Shown: positions 34,420 to 46,480 of the stretch, piece by piece
How the letters are laid out: every line of letters starts with the position of its first letter
How positions within the stretch are numbered: the first letter of the stretch is position 1
NCBI GenBank assembly: GCA_019321725.1
Contig: CM033108.1
Span: forward strand, 21,725,472-21,789,471
Direction of reading: 5' to 3'
DNA length: 64,000 nucleotides
DNA from: Paulownia fortunei
Lineage: Eukaryota; Streptophyta; Magnoliopsida; Lamiales; Paulowniaceae
Position numbers and translations under genes: made by a program
The notes under the pieces: generated by a model
The model's database searches: none
Told to the model about the DNA's origin: nothing
The model's input: only the letters and a program-made list of their open reading frames with translations

Positions 34420-36576
34420 TGTAAGAGTAGTGTTCGACGTGCTAATTAGATTGGACGTCCTTTATACTCTTGTATTTGTAAAATTAATCTTTTTCAAATC
34501 ATATTGAAATAGGTAATTTCTTTATCTTTAATTGTATTTTGTAATTAGATAAAGTTCTCAGACCAAACGTAGCTGTGGGGCATTATCACGCATTTGATGG
34601 TAATCATGGAGTATGCCTCTATGGTTTTGGTATTAAATTAGTTCCGAGTCAAGGGTTTTTTGAGATGGGACATCGAATAGCCCAATAGACTTGCACATAC
34701 GATGCATGCTCACATGAGGAGGATGTCTCATTTCATGGACATTGGCATAGTGATTGCAGTGCATGTATGCAGGTGCTTATTAGGGAATGAATACACTAAA
34801 CAAGCCTTTTGGAATTTCTTAATTGGAAACTTATTTGTCGAAATAAGAAATTTCATGTTACGATAGTACACGATTAGTCCTTTGACTTGAGGCACCATGG
34901 TAGCTTTGTGCAAGTTGTGTTTAATTTTGATGTATCTTTTGATTGTGTGACCATCACAAAAGGGATATATTGGATATTACATTGATATGAATGGAGGTTA
35001 ATGAGTGGCCAACAAAGGATCTGTCATTTGTCTAGCATAACAAGTAAATCTCCTATATTATCATAGTTCATGGATCATAACTCCTTGGATAAGGCAAGAT
35101 GAATATTAGATGCGAGTTTTTTAATGATTCGTCATGAGTCATTTAAACTTGAAATAAAATCATACTTATTGAACAATTAGGGTTTCGACTATTAATTCAT
35201 GCTCTAGACTAAATCGGAGAGATTAGTTGACAAGACTTTATATGTATAATACTCATAATTGAAATAACTTTACTCGCTATTTCTCCTAAGTTTAGGTAGT
35301 CATGATACACTTGTTAAGTGTTTCCCATGACTTGTGAGATTCGTGAAATTAAGATGTTAATTTCAAGCCGATTAATTAATTAAATTAATTAATTGGAGTA
35401 ATTATTATTTATAAGTTTCAAATATTGCAAGCTCACTACTAGCTTAGTTGTGAAGCTAAAGGATCACACACAATTTGAGATGGAATATTTTTAATTTAGA
35501 AATTGACCCAAGGGGTTGGATCTAATTAATTAATGGAGATTAATTAATTGAAGTTTAAATTAATTAAAGAAGTTTAATTAATTATCCAATTAAATAATTG
35601 AATTATTTAATTGGACCTAATAAGAGTAGAGAGCCTAATTTGAGTGAAATAATTATTTGATTGGATCAAATTAATTGTGTAGTCCATAAATTAATTATTG
35701 AATTAATTTACTTAATTAAATAATTGAATTATTTAATTAGACCTAATTTGATTAGGTGGGTTAGATGAAATTAATTAATTAAGTTTGGGCTAACATAATT
35801 AATTAGATTAATTGTGAAATTTATTTTTAAGTCCATGCCCAATTCACAAAGGTCCATTAAGAGAAGCCCATGAAGGTAGTTGAAAAAGGATGGAAAGTCA
35901 AAAGTTTGGAATTTTTGGAAAACCTTAAATATCTTTGGAAGATATGAAAGAGATAAAGTTGGAAGTAGTTTGGATCAACCAAAATATCTTTCAACCAATT
36001 AAAATGAGACAAAAAATACCAAGAGTAGGACTTTTGAAATTTTGAGCCCCCTATATATATACCTCATGGCCAAAAATTATAGGAAGTGGAAACATCCTTT
36101 AATTTTCAGCCATTCAAAAGAGAGAAGAAAAACTGTTTTCTTCAACCATCCTTTTTCTCTATAAATTCCATATTTTACTTTTAAGTATTAATTCTTTTAT
36201 CACTAGTTGATAACAAGAATTAATATTTTTCTATATACACTCCATAAACTAGATTAGAAAAGAAATCAAAATTGCTAGCGGAATTCTGATTTTGTGTTCC
36301 TGCTCAAAGTGTGGACTACTTTAGAGAGGAGACATTTGGATCTATGTGAACCAAATTCAGAAAATGGGCTAGCAATTATTTGTTTCATACCCTACGACAA
36401 CCGAGTGCAAAGAAATGTATAAATCGATATTTTTATTATTTTATTACAGTCATTAGAAATTGCGATATCTTTAAAATCACATTAGATCCGGGGTATTACT
36501 ATAATTATTATAGTTTAATATTTTTAAAAATTCTAATTTTTCGCTGCTTATACCCTAGGATCACGTGAACCCAACA
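34420..36576 (+). repeat. 5' LTR of copia-1
   Basis: It starts TGTAAGAGTAG and ends CCCAACA just before the primer site. It aligns with 41392-43390, 53659-55802 and the fragment 56185-56605. A CTATATATATACC box at about 36051 fits the LTR promoter. The LTR contains many AATTAATT words around 35370-35820. Confidence 0.9.
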
Positions 36577-36577
36577 G

Positions 36578-36594
36578 TGGTATTAGAGTCATGG
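36578..36594 (+). other. Primer-binding site of copia-1 (initiator tRNA-Met type)
   Basis: TGGTATTAGAGTCATGG differs from TGGTATCAGAGCCATGG by two C-to-T changes. Confidence 0.85.
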
Positions 36595-37760
36595 TTTGCG
36601 CAATTCCATCTGGATTCAATTTATGCCTATGAATTTAATTGTTAAGTTCTGATTGATTTGTTGTAGTTTTGATCGGAATAAAATTATTTTGCAATTTATT
36701 TAATTATTAAATAGAACATGTATGATTGAATTTGATTAGATCAGAATGAGAAATCATACATGGCATGGCGTCGGGTGCTCGTACACCAGTAGCGCGCACT
36801 CGTCGGGTACCGGTGTGTGTCCTCCTAGTACCTGTTGTGCATGCTATCGTGTTGAATTTCAAAATATAATTTTTTGATTTTATAATTAAAATGTTTAATT
36901 TTAAATTTAAAAAAATGATTTTTCTTGAAAAATCAAAATTTTATCCCAAGTCATTAAATTATAATTTTAAAAGAATGATAAATTTACATGCTTTAATAAA
37001 TTCATGTGATGTATTTATTAGTATGTATGGGATGATAATGGAGCCATATAGACCGATATGATTGTATTTATTTATCTTTAGGCTTTTGAAATGGGACCTG
37101 CGAGTCTCTTATTCTTTCCTTTTATGTACTTACATGTTGAATGATAGTAGAGTAGGGTGAGATTTTTCTTTTTTCTTTTTGGTGGACGAAAGGAAGGATC
37201 AAGATGAAGAATCAAGAGAAGACCCATGAATATATGGGATATATTGATGTAATAGAAACTAGTTTTTATTTCCATTCTATTACCCTTATATTAACCAAGA
37301 TCTATTTTTGGCTCAAATGGATCGCATAGGAATGACCCATGATTCTCCAGATTATGTATGTATTAGATACATGTGTAAGGTTTATTTAATTAATTTGCTT
37401 GTCAATTTATTAAATAAATCAAGATTAAAATTGATAAGGTCTTGTTAACATAAATACCCCACTTGAACTAAAAATCAAGTAAATGAATTTTTGAATTCCA
37501 ATTTCAAGCAATTATGGATAAAATTGGGTAAGACCTAATAATCCATACCTACTATCAAAAGTAGTTGACATGACGATGCTACCTTACTTTGTCATTGGCC
37601 ATGAGTCGTGGAATAAATTTGTAATGGAAAGTTATGATCTCTACTAAGCATGGTGATGCCCATGGGATGAGGAGAAGCTTGCAGATTATCACAAGCTGGT
37701 TGAAGATGATCTGCAAGCGTGGTGCTATATAATGACATAGATGTAAAACAAATTTAGAGA
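36595..37760 (+). other. Copia-1 untranslated leader and decayed gag start
   Basis: No clear protein until about 37670, where the gag-like stretch LQIITSWLKMICKRG (stops included nearby) corresponds to the LADYHKLVDNDKQ segment of the sister copy at 50236. The Gag N-terminus seen there (50069) is not recognisable here. The first kilobase is AT-rich leader sequence. Confidence 0.5.
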
Positions 37761-37781
37761 CAACACAAGATACATGAGTAT

Positions 37782-38330
37782 GTGGATGATATCTATCTTC
37801 ACTTACAAGAGTTGTATGGTAAACATACTAAGCAGGCAACACATCATATCTCAAAAGAGTTTTTCAGGACCTGTATGAAGGAGGGATCTTCAGTCCATGA
37901 TCATAGATTGAAGATGATAGGCCTGATTAAAAGGCTTAAGTCACTTAGAGTCATTATAGATAATGAGCTCTATTTGGATCTCATCCTACAGTCGTTGCCT
38001 TTATCATTTGACATCTTCGTTGTCAACTTCGACGTGCATAAAATGAAAACTAGCCTTGCTGAGCTGGTTAACATGTTGAAGATAGCTGAGTATACTATGA
38101 AGAAGGACAAGCAAGTCATGCTTGTTGGATCCTCATCCAACTCAAAGGCTGCAAAGCCAAGAGAAAGAATGGGAGAGAAAAGCGTTCCTCAAAATCTAAA
38201 GGCATGAAGCAAACGGGTGGCTCTCCAAGAGTTCCAACAAGACCAGTGACAAGTGCCACTACTACGGCAAACTTGGGCATTGGAAGAGAAACTTCAAGGA
38301 GTACCTTGCAAGCCTAAAGAGTTCAGGTAT
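37782..38330 (+). pseudogene. Copia-1 gag (UBN2-type) with lost zinc knuckle
   Basis: The 37782-38207 frame reads LHLQELYGKHTKQATHHIS, SSVHDHRLKMIGLIKRLKSL, LILQSLPLSFDIFVVNF and KTSLAELVNMLKIAE, the common UBN2-type copia Gag core. The nucleocapsid region near 38255 gives CHYYGKLGHWKRNF; the second and last cysteines of the CCHC knuckle are replaced by Tyr and Phe. A frameshift lies just after 38207. Gag would form the particle and bind RNA. Confidence 0.85.
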
Positions 38331-38339
38331 TTATTTTGT

Positions 38340-39710
38340 TGAGGTTAATTTATCAGTTAACGATACTTCTTGGGTATTGGATACCGATTGTAGGTCTCAT
38401 GTTTGTAATGATTTACAGGTGATGATAAAAAATAAGAAGTTAAGTAAAAGAGAGATAGTCCTACGATTAACGAATGGAGCAAAGGTTGTTGTATTAGCCA
38501 TAAGAAGTGTCAACTTAGCTTTAGAAAATAGAGTAATTTTAGTTTTAAACAATTCCAAATGTTCTAGAGATAGTCAAGAACATTATCTCCATTCTAGTTT
38601 TGGATGAAGAAAGGTTTTACTTTTTTAATAAAACATGGAAGTTGTTCTATTTTTAAAGATTCAGTTTTGATTACCTCTGGCATATTGATGAATGGCATAT
38701 ATTCTATTAATCCTCATAACCACTTTTTCTATGTTCAAAAAAATAAAAGAAAAATAGATGATCATAGTTCCAAACTCTTATGGAATGCTAGATTAGGTCA
38801 CATCTCTGAGAAAATAATCATAAGTTGGCCCAATTGCTCAATCTTTTGAAAGAGCAAGGAATGTCAATATATGAGTCATGCCTCAAAGGGAAAATGATCA
38901 AATCACCATTTGTTGGACAAGTGGAGCAGCCAAAAATCTATTGGATTTGATCTATTTAGATATATGTGGGTCACTAAGTGTTAGTGATTGTGGAAACTAT
39001 CACTACCCTATAACTTTTACCGATGATTATTCTAGGTATGGTTATGTCTACCTTATAAGGTATAAATCTGAAGCTTTTGAAAAACTTGAAGAATTCAGAT
39101 ATGAAGTAGAGAAACAAACTGGGTTAAGTATCAAGGCTCTTCGATCAGATAGGGGAGGTGAATACTTGAGCACAAAGTTTCTTGATTATCTAAAAGAGAA
39201 TGGGATTCTCTCTTAGTGGACCCCTCTTGTTGCTCCTCAACTTAACGGAGTTGCGGAATGCAAGAATTGAACCTTGTTGGACATGGTTCGATCGATGATG
39301 AGTTTCATTGGGCTTCCTCTTTCATTCTAGGGCTATGCTCTAGAAATGGAAGCATATCTATTAAATAGAGTGTCATCAAAGTCGGTGCCCAAAACACCAT
39401 ATGAGATATAGTATGGGAAACCACTTTCTTACAAATACCTTAAGGTATGGGGGTGTGCTGCTTACGTAAAGCAACAAGTGTGAGATAAATTAGATATGAG
39501 ATCCCTTTTATATAGATTCGTAGGGTATTCAAAAGAATCCATTTGATACTATTTCTACGACCCCTTAGAACAAAATATGTTTATTTCGAGAAATGTCACC
39601 TTTTTAGAAGAGGAGTTTCTATTAGATAGAAATGGCGAAGTCGTAGAACTTAAAGAAATTCAAGAACCACATAGCCTTCTAACAGACACAGTAACGGGCT
39701 AACCAGCTAA
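38340..39710 (+). pseudogene. Copia-1 protease and integrase
   Basis: The protease motif reads SWVLDTDCRSHVCNDLQ (38368 onward), with the usual Gly after DT replaced by Asp. A GAG-pre-integrase segment (38604-38849, LLWNARLGHISEKII) precedes the integrase core (38878-39216) with LDLIYLDICG, TFTDDYSRYGYVYLI and ALRSDRGGEYLS, where both Asp residues are kept. The C-part continues to about 39700 with several TAG/TGA stops (for example YEI-stop-YGK). The element would otherwise cut and join target DNA with this enzyme. Confidence 0.85.
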
Positions 39711-39783
39711 GGTTGAGCCTTTAGACACATAATCTCCTAGGAGATCTCATAGTATCTCAAAGTTACCTGGGAGATATGGCTTT

Positions 39784-41380
39784 TTGTTAGAGAACAACGA
39801 TGAGAATGATAGTGATCCAAGGACTTATGGAGAGGAGATGTCAAACATCAACTCGAAAAGATGGCAAAAAGTCATGCAATCCAAGATGGACTCCCTATAC
39901 TCTAACAAGGTATGGACCTTGGTAGACCCACCACAAGAAATAGTTCTTATTGGTTGCAAATGGGTCTACAAGTAGAAGCTTGGAGTAAATGGAGAGGCAT
40001 CGGCCTAGAAAGCACGATCGGTTGCGAAAGGTTATACTCAGAAGCAAGGAATTGATTATGAGAAAACTTTTTCGCCAATAGCGATGCTTAAATCCATTCG
40101 AATACTACTAGCTATATCAGCGTATTATGACTACAAAATATGACAGATGAATATGAAGATGGAAATATTAAGAAAGAGATCTGTATAAGGCAGCCAGAAG
40201 GCTTCATATCTAGATAGACTGAGCAAAATATTTGCAAACTCTAAAGATCCATTTATGGACTCAAGTAGGTTTTTTGAAGTTGGAACATCCGGTTTGATGA
40301 GCCAATCAAATTATTTAATTTCCATAAGAACCTGGATGAACTTTGTGTCTATAAGAAGGTTAGTGGAAGCGCAGTGATATTTATTGTGCTATATATTGAC
40401 AGCATCCTACTCATTGGGAATGATGTAGGGATTATGCAGTCAACTAAGACTTAGTTGTTTAACTAGTTCTCCATGAAGAATTTGGGAGAAGCATCCTTTA
40501 TTCTTGGAATAAAGATCTATAAAGATAGGTCAAAAAGAATGATCGGACTATCCCAATCAACGTACATATACAAAATGCTAAAAAAGTTTAGCAATGAGGA
40601 ATCCAAGTGAGGATTCTTGCCAATGAGTCATGGCATTTCTCTCTCAAGGGCTATGTCTCTTAAGATTCCTGAAAAAATGGAAATGATGACCTGCATACCT
40701 TATGCATCTGCCATAAGAAGCATAATGTATAGTATGTTATGTACAAAGCCTGATATTACATATGCTCTGAGTGTCACGAGCAGATATCAGTCTAATTCAG
40801 GTGAGAAATATTGGAAGGCCGTAAAGATAAGTTTGAAGTACTTGAGAATGATTAAGGATATCTTTCTTGTATATGGTTCTGGAGAACTAAAACTAGAAAG
40901 TTATATTGATTCTAGTTTTTAGTCCGATATAGATGACTCAAAGTCAATATTTGGATATGTATTCACTTTAAATGGTGGTACGATTAGCTGAAAGAGTTCT
41001 AAGAAGGAGACGACAGTGGATTCTACCACCGAAGTTGAATATATTATGATATGTGATGTGACAAAAGAATATATTTAGATAAGGAATTCATCTAAAAGTT
41101 GGGTGCAGTTCCATCCATTATTGATCATGTATTGATATATTGTGATAACAACAGAGCTATTGTGCAAGCAAAAGAGCCAAGATCTCATCAAAGATCCAAA
41201 CACATCATGAAGAGATACCATCTGATCAGATAGATCATTAGTAAAAGCGATGTTGTAGTGGATAGAGTCGCTTTCGTAGAAAATATAGCAGACCCACTGA
41301 CCAAACCTCTAGCATAGAAGATATTCGATGGACATCTTGAGAAGATAGATCTAAAGTACATGGGCAATTAGCGCTAGGGA
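39784..41380 (+). pseudogene. Copia-1 reverse transcriptase and RNase H
   Basis: RT starts at about 39840 with WQKVMQSKMDSLYSNKVWTL and IGCKWVYK, then a stop. The palm continues in other frames to the active-site region near 40390, where LYIDSILLIG corresponds to YVDD and the second Asp is lost. RT/RNase H continue at 40617-40922 (YASAIRSIMYSML, PDITYALSVTSRYQSNSGE) and to about 41370, ending before the polypurine run AAGTGGGAGA. Many stops and at least two frameshifts. Confidence 0.85.
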
Positions 41381-41391
41381 AAGTGGGAGAT

Positions 41392-43390
41392 TATTAGAGT
41401 AGTGTCTGACATGCCAATTAGATTGTGCATCGTTTATACTCTTATATTTGTAAAAATAATTTTTTTCAAATTATATTAATAAATTAGGCAAATTTCTTAG
41501 ACCAAACTTATCTACGGGGCATGATCATGCATTTGATGGTGATTATGGAATATGCCTCTATGAATTTGGTTTTAGATTAGTTTTGATTCAGGGACTTTTT
41601 GAGATGGGATATCGAATAGCCCAATAGACTCGTGCAAATGATGCATGCTCGCATGAGGATGATGTCTTACTTCATGGACATTTACGTAGTGATACTAGTT
41701 CATATATGTGGTTGCTTATTAGGGAATGAGCACACTGAAGAGGCCATCTGAAATTTTTTAATTGGAAACTATTTATCAAAATAAGAAATTTCATATTACG
41801 ATAGTAGACGATTAGTCCTTTGACTTGAGGCACCATGGTAGCCTTGTGCTATTGTGTTTCATTTTGATATATCTACTGATTGCCTGACAATCACAAATGG
41901 GATATATTGGATATTGCACTGATATGTATGGAGGTTAATAAGTGGTCAACAAAGGATCCATCACTTGTCTAGCAGAACAAGTGAATCTTCTATGTTTTTA
42001 TAGTTCATGACTCAGAAGTCTTTAGCCAAGGTAGGATGAATGTTAGACGAGAGTTTTCCAATGATTTGTCATGAGTCATTGAAACTTAAAATTGAATCAT
42101 GGGTATTGATTAATTAGGGTTTCGACTATTAATCCATGTCTTAAACTCAATCGGGAGATTAGTTGATGGAAGGACCTTACGTGTATAATACTTGTAATTT
42201 AAATAGGTTCACTCGCTATTTCATCTAAGTATAGGTAGTCATGATACACTTACTAGGTGTTTTCCATGACTTGTGAGATTCTTGAAATAAGAGGTTAATT
42301 TCAAATAGATTAATTAATTGGATTAATTAATCAAAATAATTATTCTTCATAAGTTGTAAATGTTGCAAGCCCACTACTAGTTTAGTTGTGAACCTAAATA
42401 GCCATACATAATTTGAAATGGAACATTTTTAATTTAGAAATTGATCTAAGGGGTTAGATCCAATTAATTAATAGAGTTGAATTAATTAGGGCTTAAATTA
42501 ATTCAAGGAGTTGAATTAATTATTCATCTCAATTAAATAATTAAATTATTTAATTTGACATAATTTGATTAGGTGAGCTAGATGGAATTACTTAATTGAG
42601 TTTGGGCTAAGACAACTAATTGGATTAATTGTGGGATTTTTTTTTAGTCCAAACCCAATTCACAAACGCCCATTAAGAGTGACCCATGAAGGTGGTTGAA
42701 AAAAAATGAAAAGTCAAGAGTTTGGAATTCTTTGAAAACCTTAAATATATTTGGAAGATATGAAAGAGATAAAGTTGGAAGAAGTTTGGATCAACCAAAT
42801 ATCTTCCAACCAATCAAAAAAAAACACAAAATACTAAGAATAGGACTCTTGAAATTTTGAGCCCCCTATATATACCTCATGGCCAAAATTGTAGGAAGTA
42901 GAAACATCCTTTACTTTTCGATCATTCAAAAGAGAGAAGAAAAATATTTTCTTCAACCATCTTTTTTCTCCATAAATTCCATCTTCTATTTTTAAGTATT
43001 AATTTTTTTATCACTAGTTGATAATAGAAATTAATATTTTTCTATATACACTTCATAAACTAGATTAGAAAATAAATTATAACTGCTAGCGAAATTCTAA
43101 TTTTGTGTTCCTTCTCAAAGTGTGGACTATTTTATAGGGGAGACATTTGGATCAATGTAAATCAAATTCAGAAAAATGGGCTAGCAATTAATTGTTTCAC
43201 ACCCTATGACAATCGAAGTACAAAGAAAGGTATAAATTGATACTTTTATTATTTTATTACAGTTATTGAAAATTGCAAAATCGTTAAAAATCGCATTGAA
43301 TCTGGGGTATTACTATAATTAATATTATTTAATATCTTTAAAAATTTTAATTTTTCGCTGTGTATACCCCGAGATCACGCGAACTCAACA
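41392..43390 (+). repeat. 3' LTR of copia-1
   Basis: It starts TATTAGAGTAG (TG decayed to TA) directly after AAGTGGGAGAT and ends CTCAACA at 43390. It is shorter than the 5' LTR, mainly because of deletions in the AATTAATT-rich middle. Confidence 0.9.
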
Positions 43391-44301
43391 AAATCATCAT
43401 CCCTAGAGATAGGACCTAAGTTTCAAGGTTGAGGCCTAGAAAGTCTCCATTGATAAGGAACTCTCCACGACCTATTCCTAGGGGCTTTGTGGTAGATAAA
43501 TTTGTCCTTCCAAGAACCTAAGGAAGATGTAGGAGGTGTAACAATTTAAGGTTTAGCTTTGAAGTAACGGAGTCTTGGATTTGTTGCAAGCTTCGGATCT
43601 AGTCGGGACTCCTTCCTCTATCGGATAAGGGTTCACGGAAAGAATCATTTCTCTCCAATCTTAGGGGAAGAATTAATGGAGTTCAAATGCCAAAAATGTG
43701 CAAATGAGGGTTCTTGACGGAAATAATGCATTAAGATAATGAAGCTCATTATATGATGAATGGAGTTCGGCAAGAGTTGAGTTGGGCACACATCTAGCCC
43801 CATAAAAATGCCCTCTATTAGATGGGATAAAGAGAACCTAAGGCCAACGTCTAAACTGGTGATGTGAAAAGCTAAGCACCTAAGAGGTGGCTCGTATCTC
43901 TATGACTAGGAATTATTATTTTGTAGTCATTGGGAATAAAAAACCTACGTCTAATGCTTGCAACCTTAGTTTCTTAGCAATGGACCTAATTAAACCCTAA
44001 GGGGTGATATATTCTAAGTTTGGGTCCTCTTGGTATTCATATTGATCTGATCCCTCATCAACTACATTACCTTCGGGAACAGCTTCTGGGCTTCAGTGAG
44101 AAGGCCAAGAGATCACCTCTTGGTGAAGAGAGTCAGCTTGGACCTCTTGGGAGCCGATAACGTCCCAAAGCTTGAGCTTAAATTATCAGAGCTCGAATAG
44201 AAATTACTTAAAGTTCGCTCAGGAGAGACTAAGTTTGATATTATTATAATGAGAAAAAGGGATGATAGAATGAAAAATAAAAAGATAAAAGGAAAGCTCA
44301 A
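43391..44301 (-). pseudogene. Antisense ORF of the Tat-type element, 5' part (putative gypsy-type transposon domain)
   Basis: Reading the minus strand downward: SPERTLSNFYSSSDNLSSSF (44240-44180), then FHITSLDVGLRFSLSHLIEG, VCPTQLLPNSIHHIMSFIIL, EPSFAHFWHLNSINSSPK and KAPRNRSWR. The order, a short helical domain with PxxxxIMSFIxL and EPSFxxFxxxxxL, fits the family described as putative gypsy type transposon (Pfam Transposase_28, from memory), which occurs on the reverse strand of Tat elements. Frameshifts and stops are frequent. It joins 34419 once copia-1 is removed. Confidence 0.65.
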
Positions 44302-45342
44302 AACTTGTCAAGGATGCCATCTCGAAGATTCAATCTTTGAAAAATGTTGAAAACTTCTTATGTTCTGAGGTCGCTCCGAGCTCTCAAGGTCACTTTACCC
44401 TATTGGATTTTTAATAGCAATATCTCGAGTTTTTTGTATTATGCATATTGAAATACGAAACTTAAGAGAGAGAGTAGCGAGACGGTGCGCATGGCCTAAG
44501 GTTTGTGATGTAAAAAATTTAATAGCCATAACTTGAATTTTTCGTATTGTGAATGTTCAAATACTGAACAAAAGAGAGAGAGAGAGTACCCGCATTCTTG
44601 TCCATAAAGTGTGCAATATCATGGTTAAGAGAGAACCATGTGAGAGAGACACATGTAAGGTTAGAATACTATAAATAGGGTCGAGCTGAAATATTAAAGG
44701 TACGCAATTAATACTATCTTAAATTTTCCTCTTTGACCTTTTTGATCTTATTTGTTCTTTTTAATTTAAATTAAGCATCAAAGGTTATTGTTGAGGCCAC
44801 CCAACAAACATAATGGTCTTTTTATGATTAGTAATCAGGAATCAAGATTTAAGAGTTCATTAAGATTTTCACTCTATCTCAATTTGTTGAGATATTTTTT
44901 GATAAGATCACTTGTACCTTTGTAACACATGATCTAAAATTAGAAAGTGCGTGATCTAAATTAGAAAGTGCTTAGAAGTACAACTTCTTATGAATTTGCA
45001 GCAAAAGTAATGTAGTGAAAACTAGAAGTGTGGAATTTAATAAGTTTCAAAGGCACGATCAAGTATATATGTAATAAAGAATAATGATCCTCTACAGTAA
45101 ATGGCGCAATGAAAAGTATTTGAAATACAAATGTGAGTGGTGGTGATTCAAATCCCCGAAAAATCTAATAAGGCTATAGAGGTTTCTAGGGGTCTTTGTG
45201 TGTTGTTGTTCCTCGAGAAAACAAAATGAATCTCGTGTCAAACTTGGGTGTAAGTACGCTGTGGACACTATTCGGTTGACTTTACTTGGGGGTGTAATTT
45301 TGATGGTTGCTGCTTGGTACCTGTATGTGCATACGATATTTT

Positions 45343-45344
<2 letters not shown>
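44302..45344. other. Possible Tat 3' LTR remnant and unassigned DNA, with a 108-bp tandem duplication
   Basis: Two diverged units start at 44413 (AATAGCAATATCTCGAG) and 44521 (AATAGCCATAACTTGAA), each ending in a GAGAGAGAG run. A CTATAAATAGGG box at about 44672 and GTTGAGGCCACCCAACAAAC at about 44791 look like LTR promoter and LTR end. A short direct repeat (GATCTAAATTAGAAAGTGC) is near 44930-44970. I see no gene. Confidence 0.45.

Positions 45345-45378
<34 letters not shown>
45345..45378. repeat. (TA)n microsatellite at the edge of the Tork-like 5' half
   Basis: About 17 TA units. It sits at the point where recognisable Tork-like protease/pre-integrase sequence stops, so it may mark the insertion border. 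Confidence 0.9.
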
Positions 45379-45379
<1 letters not shown>

Positions 45380-45381
<2 letters not shown>

Positions 45382-46440
45382 TTTGTTGCTCTTTGCCTAT
45401 GTACGTGTAGGGTGCCTAATGAGATGAGATTCTTCTTCAGGTTAGGAACATGCCTCACATCAGCCAATGTTCTTACAATGTCATCATGTATTTGGATACG
45501 GATTATTCCTATGCCAATAGTATTGCATGATGCATTATTTTCCATCATCAATAGATTCATACGTTGAAAACCAATCCTAATGTATATAATTTAATCATCA
45601 TTTGATCTAGCATGATCCGCTATCATAAAGAGAACATCAGTACCATCTCCATGTTCAGCAATACTAGCCTCATCAAAGTCTTTATTTTTATCATGTAGAG
45701 CATTCTTCTTTTGCAATCGGTCACAATTTTTAGGAACATGCCCTAGTTCTTTACAGTGCCAACATATAATTTTATTTATGGACTTCAATCTTGATTTTGG
45801 CCTACCTCTGCTCAATCCCTTTTGTTTGGATCTTCCTCTAGTATATAGACCCTTTGCCTGACTGTCACTAGATTATCTAGTGATATCATAAGAAATCTTT
45901 TCTTTTGTTTGCAAAGCAGGTTTAACATCCTTTCGAGAAATAGTATATTTCCCATACAACATAGTTTCTCTAAAATGTCTATATGAAAAGGGTAATGAAC
46001 ATACCAATAACAAGTCTTATCTTCATCATCTATTATCACATCAAGATTTTGCAAATCCATAATAATAGACTCAAACTCATCAATATGAGAAATAAGAGAT
46101 GTACCTTCACTCATTCGCAGTGAATACAAGAACTGTTTCTTGTGCAACTTATTTGTGAAGGTTTTTTTCAAGTAGAGAGACTCCAATTATCCCACAATGC
46201 CTTTGTGGTCTTCTTAGAGATAACCTCGCGCAAAACTTCATTTGCGAGAGATAACTGGATAGCTGAACGAGCCTTTTTATTGATCTCCTCCCACTTGTCC
46301 TCTATCATATCCAGTAGTCTTACACTTCATAGAGCTTTCTGTGCTCTGTTCTGAACAAAGATGGCACGCATCCTTACTTGCCATAATGTAAAGTTGATCC
46401 TTTGATCAAACTTCTCAACATTAAATTTTGGTCATCAACA
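45380..46440 (-). pseudogene. Tork-like copia gag and protease (5' half)
   Basis: On the minus strand gag starts near 46440, runs through KARSAIQLSLANEVL (about 46280) and FTNKLHKKQFLYSLRMSEGT (46186-45812), and reaches a complete CCHC knuckle, CWHCKELGHVPKNC, in 45815-45591. The protease and following linker (45560-45380) give NNASCNTIGIGIIRIQIHD and RHVPNLKKNLISLGTL. Frameshifts separate these pieces. The integrase-RT half of the same element lies at 17371-20030. Confidence 0.85.
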
Positions 46441-46480
46441 TCCTAACTTAACAAGAAATTACAATACAAATGTACTAGTT

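Larger units (their letters stand above)
34420..43390 (+). mobile_element. Ty1/copia element with ~2-kb LTRs (copia-1), nested in the Tat antisense ORF
   Basis: LTRs at 34420-36576 and 41392-43390, an initiator tRNA-Met primer site, gag, protease, integrase, RT and RNase H are in order on the plus strand. The flanks are AAGTT (34415-34419) and AAATC (43391-43395), differing by transitions. Removing the element and one flank copy joins RDDD to FISGHLTRTW in a continuous antisense frame, which supports the boundaries. The same family recurs at 50041-55802 and 56185-56605. The coding region has many stops. Confidence 0.9.
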
